NCBI GenBank assembly: GCA_963766195.1
Contig: CAVXYY010000012.1
Location: 1 to 64,000 of the forward strand
DNA: 64,000 bases
Reading direction: 5' to 3'
Source: JAHEFT01 sp963766195
Lineage (GTDB): Bacteria > Pseudomonadota > Gammaproteobacteria > Xanthomonadales > SZUA-36
Part shown: piece by piece, positions 48,006 through 56,857 of the stretch
Layout: every line of letters begins with the position of its first letter
Numbering within the stretch: position 1 is the stretch's first letter
Program-made: the position numbers and the translations under genes
The notes under the pieces: generated by a model
The model's database searches: none
What the model was told of the DNA's origin: nothing
The model's input: only the letters and a program-made list of their open reading frames with translations

Positions 48006-49502
48006 TCAGACCGCCAGCTGCAGCTGGCTTTTGGTCCGGCGCTTCTTTTTGGCCTTGTCCGAACGCAGTGCTTTCAATTTGTCAAAATACCCTTCTTCCA
48101 CGCCGGTAATGTACTCACCGGAAAAACACGAGGTGTCAAATTGCTGGATTGACTCGTTACCCTCTCGGCAGGCCGTGATCAAGTCGGGTAAATCCTGGTA
48201 GATGAGCCAGTCGGCGCCGAGTTCCTGCTGTATCTCGAGCTCGGTGCAGCCAGCCGCAATGAGTTCATCCTGCGCCGGCATGTCGATGCCGTATATGTTT
48301 GGATAGCGCACCGGGGGCGAAGCCGATGCAAAATATACTTTCCTGGCGCCTGCTTCCCTGGCCATCTGGATGATCTTTTTCGACGTGGTTCCGCGGACAA
48401 TGGAGTCGTCCACGATCAATACATTCTTCTTGCGGAACTCCAGGTCTATGGCGTTGAGTTTATGCCGCACGGACTTCTTGCGCATTTTCTGACCAGGCAT
48501 GATGAAGGTACGCCCGATATAGCGATTCTTGATGAAACCTTCGCGATATTTGACATCCAGGTCAAACGCCAGCGGCAGTGCGGCCGTCCGGCTGGTATCC
48601 GGGACCGGGATTACCACGTCGATATCGTGGTCCGGGCGTTCACGCAGAATTTTCCGTGCCAGGGCCTGCCCCATGCGCAGGCGCGCCTTGTAAACGGAAA
48701 TGTCGTCGAGCAGGGAATCCGGCCGTGCGAAATAGACATACTCGAAAATACACGGAGACAATTCCTTTTGCAGTTCGCTGACGTGTGAATACAGTTGCCC
48801 TTCCAGGTTGATGAACACCGACTCGCCCGGTTTGACATCGCGCATCAGTGTGAAACCAATCACGTCCAGTGCCACGCTTTCCGATGCCAGCGCGTACTCC
48901 GTGCCTTTCTTGGTCTCGCGGAACCCGAGCACCATTGGCCGGATACCGTAGGGATCACGAAAACCCAGCACCCCATGGCCGCAGATCAGTGCGATGGTCG
49001 AGAACGCGCCTTTACACCGCCTGTAGACTGCGTCCACCGCGGCAAAAATATGCGCGGGCTCGAGCCTTGGCGGGTTCTGGTTTTGCAGTTCGTGCGCCAA
49101 CACGTTGAGCAGCAACTCTGAGTCCGAGCGGGTATTCAGGTGCCTCCGGTCGCTGTCAAACAGTTGCTGGGTGAGTTCCTCGGTGTTAATCAGGTTGCCG
49201 TTGTGACCCAGGGCAAGCCCGTAAGGTGAATTGACATAGAAGGGCTGCGCTTCGGACGAATCATCCCTGCCGGCGGTCGGATAACGGACGTGTCCGATCC
49301 CTGCCCGGCCGGTCAGCAAAGCCATGTGCTTGTCCTCGAAGACGTCCCTGACCAGTCCGCAGTCTTTGTGCAGGTTGATCTGGGAACCGTTCAATGTCGC
49401 TATTCCGGCGGCATCCTGCCCGCGGTGTTGCAGGATGGTTAATGCGTCATACAACGCCGGAGCAACTGTGGATGTCCCGACAATTCCTATGATTCCACAC
49501 AT
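48006..49502 (-). CDS. purF: Amidophosphoribosyltransferase
   Basis: 498 residues. Mature N-terminal Cys2 nucleophile (MCGIIGIVG) with no propeptide, glutaminase block ILQHRGQDAAGIAT and GHNGNLIN, and PRPP site VLIVDDSIVRGTTSKKI. First committed step of purine synthesis. Downstream of cvpA as in E. coli and Pseudomonas. Confidence 0.96.
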   Translation of the reverse strand: MCGIIGIVGTSTVAPALYDALTILQHRGQDAAGIATLNGSQINLHKDCGLVRDVFEDKHMALLTGRAGIGHVRYPTAGRDDSSEAQPFYVNSPYGLALGHNGNLINTEELTQQLFDSDRRHLNTRSDSELLLNVLAHELQNQNPPRLEPAHIFAAVDAVYRRCKGAFSTIALICGHGVLGFRDPYGIRPMVLGFRETKKGTEYALASESVALDVIGFTLMRDVKPGESVFINLEGQLYSHVSELQKELSPCIFEYVYFARPDSLLDDISVYKARLRMGQALARKILRERPDHDIDVVIPVPDTSRTAALPLAFDLDVKYREGFIKNRYIGRTFIMPGQKMRKKSVRHKLNAIDLEFRKKNVLIVDDSIVRGTTSKKIIQMAREAGARKVYFASASPPVRYPNIYGIDMPAQDELIAAGCTELEIQQELGADWLIYQDLPDLITACREGNESIQQFDTSCFSGEYITGVEEGYFDKLKALRSDKAKKKRRTKSQLQLAV

Positions 49503-49556
49503 GGTGCCTGACCCTGTTCATTCGGCTGGTTTTGATTTGTGCCGGATTCTAACATG

Positions 49557-50102
49557 CTAAGCATCCTCCGGGGCCTGATCGCTGTCGGGCTTTGCGGCAT
49601 TTTCCTCTTGCGGCTCAAAATCCAGGTGCTCAACAACCTGCTCCGGTAGAAATTCTGCTGCCCAGTCCACCAGTGGCATCAGGCGTTGAATGCTTTGTGA
49701 CTCCTTCCACCAGGGGTCCGCCGGGATGGGTGTGAATCCTGCCACGAGCAGGACTGCCACGATCAGCGCCAATCCCCGGGCCGCCCCGAACACGCCACCG
49801 AGCAGGCGGTCGGTTCCACTCAATCCGGTGGTTACCACCAGCCGGCCCAGCAGGTAGTTTATCAGTCCGCCCACCAGTAACACTGCGACGAACAAGCCGG
49901 TAAATCCCATCGCCGTGCGCGCCGACGGCAGGGTGACGGAATCTTCCATCATCGCAGCCACATCTCCGGCAAAGTAGTAGGCCACCAGGAAAGCCGCCGA
50001 CCACACGAGCAGGGAAAACACTTCCCTTATGAACCCGCGAAGCGCGCCCACCAGGACTGATATCGCAATGACCGCCAGGATCGCATAATCCGGCCAACTC
50101 AC
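49557..50102 (-). CDS. cvpA: CvpA family membrane protein
   Basis: 181 residues with four membrane helices (YAILAVIAISVLVGALRGFI, LLVWSAAFLVAYYF, FTGLFVAVLLVGGLINYLLG, GAARGLALIVAVLLVAGF) and the DRLLGGVFGAARG motif of CvpA. Needed for colicin V export in E. coli and for envelope tolerance; exact mechanism unclear. 54 bases before purF. Confidence 0.93.
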   Translation of the reverse strand: MSWPDYAILAVIAISVLVGALRGFIREVFSLLVWSAAFLVAYYFAGDVAAMMEDSVTLPSARTAMGFTGLFVAVLLVGGLINYLLGRLVVTTGLSGTDRLLGGVFGAARGLALIVAVLLVAGFTPIPADPWWKESQSIQRLMPLVDWAAEFLPEQVVEHLDFEPQEENAAKPDSDQAPEDA

Positions 50103-50117
50103 TTCATTGCACTCCTT

Positions 50118-51083
50118 CTAGTCGGCACTCATGACCACGCCTTCGATGGACAGGCGTTCCACGATCTTTTTATCCGCCTTGATCGCTTCCTCCCGCTCGA
50201 GAAACGGTCCCACGCGAACCCGGAAAACCACCGAACCGGACTTCCTGATTTCTTCCTTGTAGGCGCTCAGCGATTCCAGCCTGAGACGGGCGACCAGATT
50301 ATCGGCGTTTTCGTCGTTTGAAAAACTGCCCACCTGCACAACCCAGCGCCCCAACGGATCCGACGGTTGGGCGACCTGCGCGGTTTTTTCCGGCTGTAAA
50401 TCCATCACGCGCGGCTTGATATTCTTGACCTGCGCCTGGAGCCGGCCGATGGTTCCGTTTGCCTCCGCCTCGGTGGCGTAAGGGCCGACGCGAACGCGGT
50501 GCAGGGTACCGACATCGGACTTGACCGAATCAAGCAGCACGGGATAGCCATAGCCACGCAGCGTCCCCGCCAGGCGATTCGCATTGTCGAGCGCGCCAAA
50601 ACTGGCCACCTGCACGACGTAACGGCCCGCTTCCTCGGTTTTCTCCGCGGGGGCAGCCAGGGGCGCAATCACAACTTTCGACGGCGCCTCCTCCGGGGCC
50701 GGATTCACAGCGATTTCCTCCGGGTCCTGCCCAGGCGTGACCTGTGGTTCATCGGGGGATTCGGCCTGCGCGGTTTCATCTGGCGTGTCCCCGGGAGTTT
50801 CGTCCTGCTCACTGTGCGTTACCACCCCGGACGCCGGGCTTGGAGTCGGCAATGCTTTGGCAGGCGATGGCTCGTTTTTCGGGCTGCGTGAGGGAGGAAT
50901 TTCCCCAACAGGGTATCTCCGCGTTTCAAAATCCAGTTCGGCAGGGTGGGAAGGCAATTCGATCTTTTGCGTTTCCTGTACATCACCGTCAGGACGCCCA
51001 CCCAGCAGCATGGGCAGAACAATAACCGCGAGCGCGATCAGCACACTGGCGCCAACCAGTCTTTGCTTGAGGGCTGTATCCAT
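50118..51083 (-). CDS. Membrane-anchored protein with two SPOR domains (DedD-like)
   Basis: 321 residues. An N-terminal helix (LVGASVLIALAVIVLPMLLGG), a proline/glutamate-rich linker (about 35-150), then two SPOR domains: GRYVVQVASFGALDNANRLAGTLRGYGYPV to VRVGPYATEAEA, and GRWVVQVGSFSNDENADNLVARLRLE to RVRVGPFLEREEAIKADKKI. SPOR domains bind denuded peptidoglycan at the division septum. E. coli DedD, at this locus, has one SPOR domain, so the double is a variation. Periplasmic, cell division. Confidence 0.88.
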   Translation of the reverse strand: MDTALKQRLVGASVLIALAVIVLPMLLGGRPDGDVQETQKIELPSHPAELDFETRRYPVGEIPPSRSPKNEPSPAKALPTPSPASGVVTHSEQDETPGDTPDETAQAESPDEPQVTPGQDPEEIAVNPAPEEAPSKVVIAPLAAPAEKTEEAGRYVVQVASFGALDNANRLAGTLRGYGYPVLLDSVKSDVGTLHRVRVGPYATEAEANGTIGRLQAQVKNIKPRVMDLQPEKTAQVAQPSDPLGRWVVQVGSFSNDENADNLVARLRLESLSAYKEEIRKSGSVVFRVRVGPFLEREEAIKADKKIVERLSIEGVVMSAD

Positions 51084-51129
51084 TACTGCTTACCTGTCTG
51101 AAGTGAAAAGATTTTAACAGCATCAGGAG

Positions 51130-52416
51130 TCATGTGTCCTGATTCCTCGACCGCCAGTAGAGCAAGGCTTCCGTTGCGGTGAGGAAGGAACCAAACACCA
51201 GGATGCCGTCATCCGGACCGGAGTCGGAAATTGCAGACTCCAGCGCCTGCGTGACCCGCCCGAAAATCCGGATATCGAGTGGTTTGGCGGCGTTTTGCAG
51301 CCGCCGGGCCAGCGCCGCACCGGACTGCCCCCTCTCGCCTTCCAGGCCGGCACAGTACCAGGAATCCACTACGGAGTTCATTTCAACGGCGACGCTATCG
51401 GCATCCTTGTCGATCAGCATGCCGATCACACAGCGGCAGTGTTTGATTTTTTCATTTTCCACGGCCCCGGCAAGTGCAACCGCCACCGCTGCTGCGGCCA
51501 TCGGGTTATGCCCCACGTCTACCCAGATGGCCGGCCGCTGCGAGATGCGCTCGAACCGCCCGCGCAGCGAAACAGCCCGGATGCCGCGGGCCAGCGCTCC
51601 GGCGTCATCCGCGGCTTCGGGGTACAGTTCCAGTAAAGCGGCCAGCGATGTAGCCATATTGTTCAGCTGGTGCGGCCCGCCAAGAACCGGGAGCGGCAGT
51701 TCCAGTGCGGTCCCGTCCACAACCAGGCGGACCCTGTCATTCCGCCGCTCGATGGTGAAATCCCTGCCCAGCCGTTTCAGCGGGGCGGCGAGGGCCCGCG
51801 CAGTATCAACGATGCTGGAAGGCGGATCGCACTCCCCGCTGATGACCGGGCGGCCCGGGCGGATGATGCCGGCCTTTTCCCGCCCTATGCTTTCCAGGTC
51901 GTCACCGAGCCAGGCCTGGTGATCGAGCCCGATGGGCGTAATCACCGCACAATCAGCGTCCAGCAGGTTCACCGCGTCCAGGCGGCCGCCGAGTCCAATT
52001 TCCATCACGGCAACATCAAGGCCGGCCCGCGACAGGATCGAGATTGCCGCGAGCGTGCCGAATTCGAAGTAAGTCAGGCTGATTTCGCCTCGCGCTTTTT
52101 CCACCTCTTCGAAGGCCTGCAGTAAAGCTTCGTCGGAAACGGCTTTACCATCGACCCGTATACGTTCGTTGAAATCGACCAGGTGCGGGCTGGTGTAGGA
52201 TCCGTAACGCTGGCCCAACGCTCCCAGCAAGGCGCCAAGGGTGGCAACCGTTGACCCTTTTCCGTTGGTTCCTGCCACCGTGAAAATCCTTGGCGCAGGT
52301 TGCGGAGAACCCATGCGGCGCCAGACTTCGCCGCAACGCTCCAGGCCGAGGTCAATGGTGCTGGAATGTCTGCGTTCGAGTAATTCCAGGCAGTCGGATA
52401 ATTTTTTGGGCAGCAA
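51130..52416 (-). CDS. folC: Folylpolyglutamate synthase / dihydrofolate synthase
   Basis: 428 residues from a TTG at 52416. ATP site VAGTNGKGST (about 47-56), YTSPHLVDFNERIRVDG, EIGLGGRLDAVNLLDAD, THIGLDHQ-like TPIGLDHQAWLG, VDVGHNPMAA. Adds glutamate to folates. The open frame runs upstream into accD with no ATG or GTG in a sensible place; TTG 52416 gives the normal length, though no clear ribosome site is seen, and an unnoticed indel near the start is possible. Confidence 0.92.
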   Translation of the reverse strand: MLPKKLSDCLELLERRHSSTIDLGLERCGEVWRRMGSPQPAPRIFTVAGTNGKGSTVATLGALLGALGQRYGSYTSPHLVDFNERIRVDGKAVSDEALLQAFEEVEKARGEISLTYFEFGTLAAISILSRAGLDVAVMEIGLGGRLDAVNLLDADCAVITPIGLDHQAWLGDDLESIGREKAGIIRPGRPVISGECDPPSSIVDTARALAAPLKRLGRDFTIERRNDRVRLVVDGTALELPLPVLGGPHQLNNMATSLAALLELYPEAADDAGALARGIRAVSLRGRFERISQRPAIWVDVGHNPMAAAAVAVALAGAVENEKIKHCRCVIGMLIDKDADSVAVEMNSVVDSWYCAGLEGERGQSGAALARRLQNAAKPLDIRIFGRVTQALESAISDSGPDDGILVFGSFLTATEALLYWRSRNQDT

Positions 52417-52442
52417 ACGGAAACCCCGATCCGCGTGGCGGC

Positions 52443-53333
52443 TCAGGAGGTAACAAGCTCGCCGGCGACCAACCGGGGCCTTCTGCCCCCGGTCAACAGC
52501 TTCAGCAAGGACGAAATCTCCTCCCGCATTTGCCGGCGGTCGACAATCATGTCCACGGCGCCCTTTTCCAGCAGAAACTCGCTTCTCTGGAACCCTTCCG
52601 GCAGTTTTTCCCGCACGGTTTGTTCGATAACGCGCGGCCCCGCGAACCCGATCAACGCACTGGGTTCCGCGATATTGACGTCGCCCAGCATGCCCAGGCT
52701 GGCGGAAACACCGCCAGTGGTCGGATGGGTCAGAACAGAGATATAGGGGATGCCTTCTTCGGCCATCCGGCCCAGCACCGCGCTGGTTTTGGCCATTTGC
52801 ATGAGCGACAGCAAACCTTCCTGCATTCGTGCCCCGCCGGTAGCGCTGAAACACACCAGCGGCGCACGTAAACGGATGGACTCCTGACCGGCCCTGGCAA
52901 ATTTTTCACCGACGACCGAGCCCATGGAACCACCCAGAAAATGGAACTCGAAAGCACAGGCGACTACTTCCCGGCCGTCCAGTTTTCCGGAAAGCGCAAC
53001 CAGCGCGTCTTTCTCACCCGTGGCTTTCTGCGCTGCGGCCAGGCGGTCGCGGTACTTTTTGCTGTCGCGGAACTTCAGCGGGTCGACAGACTCCAGGCGC
53101 CCCGCGATTTCGCGGTTCTCGCCCGGGTCGAGGAACAATTCCAGCCGGGTCCGCGCCTTGATGTACATGTGGTGGTTGCACTTGGGACAGACCGCAAGAT
53201 TGCGTTCAAGCTCCGGCCGGTACAACACGGCGGCGCAGGAAGCGCACTTGGTCCACAGACCTTCCGGGACATTGCGCTTACTGCCGCCCTCCGTCCGGAT
53301 TCGTGCAGGCATCAATTTCTGGAACCAGCTCAT
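52443..53333 (-). CDS. accD: Acetyl-CoA carboxylase carboxyltransferase beta subunit
   Basis: 296 residues. N-terminal zinc ribbon (CASCAAVLY, CPKCNHH) and carboxyltransferase core (LDPGENREI, GGSMGSVVGEKFARA, SATGGARMQEGLLSLMQMAKTSA, GVSASLGMLGDV, GFAGPRVIEQTV). Makes malonyl-CoA with AccA. The start overlaps the trpA stop by 4 bases. Unbroken. Confidence 0.96.
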   Translation of the reverse strand: MSWFQKLMPARIRTEGGSKRNVPEGLWTKCASCAAVLYRPELERNLAVCPKCNHHMYIKARTRLELFLDPGENREIAGRLESVDPLKFRDSKKYRDRLAAAQKATGEKDALVALSGKLDGREVVACAFEFHFLGGSMGSVVGEKFARAGQESIRLRAPLVCFSATGGARMQEGLLSLMQMAKTSAVLGRMAEEGIPYISVLTHPTTGGVSASLGMLGDVNIAEPSALIGFAGPRVIEQTVREKLPEGFQRSEFLLEKGAVDMIVDRRQMREEISSLLKLLTGGRRPRLVAGELVTS

Positions 53334-54143
53334 ATCCGGCTATTGTCCATTGCCGCACGGACAGGTGCAAGAAAGTCGCTAACGCGACGGCACGCTTCAG
53401 ATTCCGATCCGGCGCCCGCCAAACGTTCAACCAGGGCGCTGCCGATCACGACACCGTCGGCCACTCCGGAAACGGCAGCTGCGCTTTCCGGTCCCTTGAT
53501 GCCAAAACCCACGGCCAGGGGTAATCCGGTGTGCGAACGGATTTCCGCGACCGGCTCCGCCAGGCTTGCTTGCTCGAGCCGGTCTGGCCCCGGTTATTCC
53601 CTTGAACGACACGTAATAAATGTAACCCCGGGCCTGCCGCGCAATTCGCTCCATCCGTTCCGGCGTCGTGGTCGGCGCCACCAGGCAAATCGGGTAGATG
53701 CCATGGGTGTCCAGTTCGCCTCTCAGGTGCACCATTTCTTCCGGCGGGCAGTCCACCATCAGGATGCCGTCGACCCCGGCTTTGGCGGCATCAGCCGCAA
53801 ACTCGGCATGCCCATAGCGTTCGATCGGGTTCAGATAGCCCATCAGGACCACCGGTGTGTCCGTGTCCTTTTCCCTGAATGAGGCGATCATCGCCAGAAT
53901 CCCCTTCAGGCTGACACCACGTGCAATGGCCCGCTCACTGGCGGCCTGGATAACCGGGCCGTCAGCCGCCGGATCGGAAAAGGGAATACCAAGCTCAAGC
54001 AGGTCGGCGCCTGAACTGACCAGTGCATGCATGATGGCGGCGGTCCAGGACGGATCCGGATCGCCGGCGGTCATGAATGGAATCAGCGCTGACCGGTTCG
54101 ACTTCCTGAGCGCCTCAAAGCGGCTGTCTATCCTGTTGCTCAC
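53330..54143 (-). CDS. trpA: Tryptophan synthase alpha chain (1 frameshift)
   Basis: About 270 residues rebuilt. FMTAGDPDPSWT, DLLELGIPFSDPAADGPVIQ (catalytic Glu in LELG, Asp in SDP), MGYLNPIERYG, DGILMVDCPPEE, IYYVSFKGITGA; then one extra A near 53588 and continuation DRLEQASLAEPVAEIRSHTG, LAVGFGIKGPES, GVVIGSALVERLAG. Cleaves indole-glycerol phosphate. Overlaps trpB by 4 bases. Confidence 0.95.
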
Positions 54144-55363
54144 AGCGTGATGCCCTCCAGTTCGGCCACCGTCTGAACGTCCTTGTCACCTCGCCCCGAG
54201 AGGTTGATGAGTACCACCTGGTCCGGCCGCATTTCGGCAGCGAGCTTCATGCCATGCGCCACCGCGTGGCTGCTTTCCAGCGCCGGCATAATACCTTCGA
54301 GCCGGGTCAGCTGATGGAAAGCCGCCATCGCTTCATCATCGGTGATTCCCACGTATTCAGCCCGTCCGGTGTCTTTCAGCCAGGCATGTTCGGGCCCGAC
54401 ACCCGGGTAGTCCAGACCGGCTGAAACCGAATGCGTGTGCACGATCTGGCCGGCGTCATCATCCATCAGGTAGGTCCGGCAGCCGTGCAGCACGCCGGGG
54501 CGCCCGGCGCACAATGAAGCGGCATGCTGCCCGGTATGCAAACCGTGCCCGGCCGCTTCCACGCCCACCATTCGAACATCCGCATCGCCGATAAAGGGAT
54601 GGAACAAGCCGAGCGCATTGGAGCCGCCGCCCACGCAGGCTACCAGCACGTCCGGCAGCGTGTCGTATTGTTCGAGCATCTGGCGCCGTGCTTCCCGGCC
54701 GACCACGGCATTGAAATCCCGCACCATGACCGGGTAAGGGTGCGCGCCTGCCACGGTGCCGATAATGTAAAACGTGTCGTCCACGTTGGTAACCCAATCC
54801 CTCATGGCCTCGTTCAGTGCGTCTTTCAGGGTTTTGGAACCTGATGTCACGGCGCGAACCTCAGCGCCCAGCAATTTCATCCGGAAGACGTTGATGGCTT
54901 GCCGGCGAATATCGACCTCACCCATGTAAACCACGCAGGATTTGCCCATTCGCGCGGCCACGGTGGCCGAGGCCACGCCATGTTGTCCCGCGCCGGTTTC
55001 CGCGATGATCCGCGTTTTGCCCATGTAATCCGCGAGCAGGGCCTGGCCGACGGTATTGTTGATCTTGTGTGCGCCCGTGTGGTTCAGGTCTTCGCGCTTG
55101 AGCATGATGCGCGCCCCGCCCGCCACTTCGGTCAGGCGTTTGGCGAAGTAGATCGGAGAAGGCCGCCCGACGTAGTGGGCAAGGTCCGCATCCAGCCGAG
55201 CCATGAATTCATCGTCGCTGCGCCAGCGAAAATAGGCTTCCTTCAGTTCCTCGTGCGCATGGATCAGCGTTTCGGAAACGTAGGTTCCGCCATACGGTCC
55301 AAAATGACCTGATTCATCGGGCTCGTAAGACGGCCGGCTTTTAACTTCTGGATCAATAATCAC
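54140..55363 (-). CDS. trpB: Tryptophan synthase beta chain
   Basis: 407 residues, unbroken. HFGPYGGTYVSETLIHA, PLP lysine in LNHTGAHKINNTVGQ, AETGAGQHGVA, the phosphate loop VGGGSNALGLF, and HSVSAGLDYPGVGPEH. Condenses indole with serine. Its 5' end overlaps the 3' end of trpF. Confidence 0.96.
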   Translation of the reverse strand: MIIDPEVKSRPSYEPDESGHFGPYGGTYVSETLIHAHEELKEAYFRWRSDDEFMARLDADLAHYVGRPSPIYFAKRLTEVAGGARIMLKREDLNHTGAHKINNTVGQALLADYMGKTRIIAETGAGQHGVASATVAARMGKSCVVYMGEVDIRRQAINVFRMKLLGAEVRAVTSGSKTLKDALNEAMRDWVTNVDDTFYIIGTVAGAHPYPVMVRDFNAVVGREARRQMLEQYDTLPDVLVACVGGGSNALGLFHPFIGDADVRMVGVEAAGHGLHTGQHAASLCAGRPGVLHGCRTYLMDDDAGQIVHTHSVSAGLDYPGVGPEHAWLKDTGRAEYVGITDDEAMAAFHQLTRLEGIMPALESSHAVAHGMKLAAEMRPDQVVLINLSGRGDKDVQTVAELEGITL

Positions 55364-55970
55364 ACTTTGCCTCTTTGATAAATTCCTGCATCAATGCTTC
55401 ACTCTTTATTCCCGGGGCGCTTTCCACGCCGCTGGAAACGTCCACGGCCCATGGCCTGACCTGTTCTACCGCCCGCCTAACATTGCCGGGCGTCAGCCCA
55501 CCGGCCAGCACCAGGGGCAAGGCGCATTCCGGAACCAGGGACCAGTCAAAAACCTTCCCGGTGCCGCCCACACCGCCGCTGGAATGACTGTCCAGCAGGA
55601 GGGCCGCTGCGTCCCCGAATTCCTCAGCGGCCCGGGTAACCGCATCGCCCGCAACCATGCTGACCGCCTTGATATACGGTAACCCAAACTGCCTGCAGAA
55701 CGCGGCGTCTTCCGCACCGTGAAACTGGAGCAGGTTCAGCGGTACCTGGTCGAGAATGGCGGCCACCGACTCGAAATCCTGGTCCATGAACAATCCGACA
55801 CGGGAAACAAACGCCGGCACGGCGGCAACCAGTTCGGCGGCACGGTCGGAGTCCAGCACGCGTTTACTGCGTGGAGCGAACACAAACCCCAGCGCATCAG
55901 CCCCGGCCTGCACTGCTGCAGACACGTCCCGGCCCCTGGTCATGCCACAAATTTTGATTTTAACCCGCAT
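55353..55970 (-). CDS. trpF: Phosphoribosylanthranilate isomerase
   Basis: 205 residues from ATG 55970. KIKICGMTRGRDV (catalytic Cys), GFVFAPRSKRVLD, VGLFMDQDFESV, LLQFHGAEDAAFCRQFGLPYIKAV, LLDSHSSGGVGGTGKVFDW, LVLAGGLTPGNVRRAV. An earlier in-frame ATG at 55997 adds nine residues outside the family pattern. Confidence 0.95.
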   Translation of the reverse strand: MRVKIKICGMTRGRDVSAAVQAGADALGFVFAPRSKRVLDSDRAAELVAAVPAFVSRVGLFMDQDFESVAAILDQVPLNLLQFHGAEDAAFCRQFGLPYIKAVSMVAGDAVTRAAEEFGDAAALLLDSHSSGGVGGTGKVFDWSLVPECALPLVLAGGLTPGNVRRAVEQVRPWAVDVSSGVESAPGIKSEALMQEFIKEAKCDY

Positions 55971-56043
55971 ATACCACCAGTGCGGACCCGAATTCATGAT
56001 TATTCATTTCAAACTGAATCGGCGATTTTAACGCGATTATCCC

Positions 56044-56838
56044 TCAAGACAGGTTCCAGCCGCGGGAAAATGCCGGGACGGTCACCGGCAAATCATAGGT
56101 TTCCGGGTAGCGGGCGCCGACAAAATACAAGCCTTCCGGCGGTGCCGTCGGCGCCGCTGTCGTCCGGTCCATGTTCTCCAGCACTTTTTTCACCCAGGCC
56201 ACGCTTTCCTCACCAAGCCCCACGCGGATCAGGCTTCCAGCGATATTCCTGACCATGTGATACAGGAAACCGTTGGCCGTCACCTCCAGCGTGACAAGCT
56301 CATCGCTCCTCTGGACCGATATTTGCTGGATTTCCCGCACGGCATGCCTGGCCTGGCAGGCCCGCGCCCTGAATGATGTGAAATCATGCTCGCCCAGCAA
56401 AGCCTGGGCCGCCACATGCATCTTATCAGCGTCAAGCGGGGCACGACACCAACTCATTCGCCGGGCATCCAAAGCCGGGCGAACCCATCGATTTAGAATC
56501 AGGTAACGGTAGGTGCGCGAAAACGCGCTGAAACGCGCGTGGAATGATTCATCGACTTCCCGGATCCACAGCACACTGATGCCGCGGGGTAAATTGCTGT
56601 TCAACCCCAGTATCCAGGAACGTTCGTCACGTTCGGCGGAGGTATCGAAATGGGCGACCTGGCAAAGTGCGTGAACCCCGGTATCCGTCCTGCCGCAGCA
56701 GGTTACACGGCCTTCGTGGTCCGCCACGACTGCCAGGGCCTGCTCGATGCAACCCTGAACAGTAGGTTCCTGGCGTTGTATCTGCCAGCCCAGGAACTCG
56801 CTCCCATCGTACTCAAGCCCAATGGCAAATCGCTTCAC
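56044..56838 (-). CDS. truA: tRNA pseudouridine(38-40) synthase TruA
   Basis: 264 residues. IGLEYDGSEFLGWQIQRQEPTVQG, catalytic aspartate in CCGRTDTGVHALCQVAHF, YRYLILNRWVRPALDA and FLYHMVRNIAGSLIRVG. Modifies the anticodon arm. Between fimV and trpF, as in Pseudomonas. Confidence 0.96.
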   Translation of the reverse strand: MKRFAIGLEYDGSEFLGWQIQRQEPTVQGCIEQALAVVADHEGRVTCCGRTDTGVHALCQVAHFDTSAERDERSWILGLNSNLPRGISVLWIREVDESFHARFSAFSRTYRYLILNRWVRPALDARRMSWCRAPLDADKMHVAAQALLGEHDFTSFRARACQARHAVREIQQISVQRSDELVTLEVTANGFLYHMVRNIAGSLIRVGLGEESVAWVKKVLENMDRTTAAPTAPPEGLYFVGARYPETYDLPVTVPAFSRGWNLS

Positions 56839-56857
56839 CGGGCGGTTAGCCGTCCTT

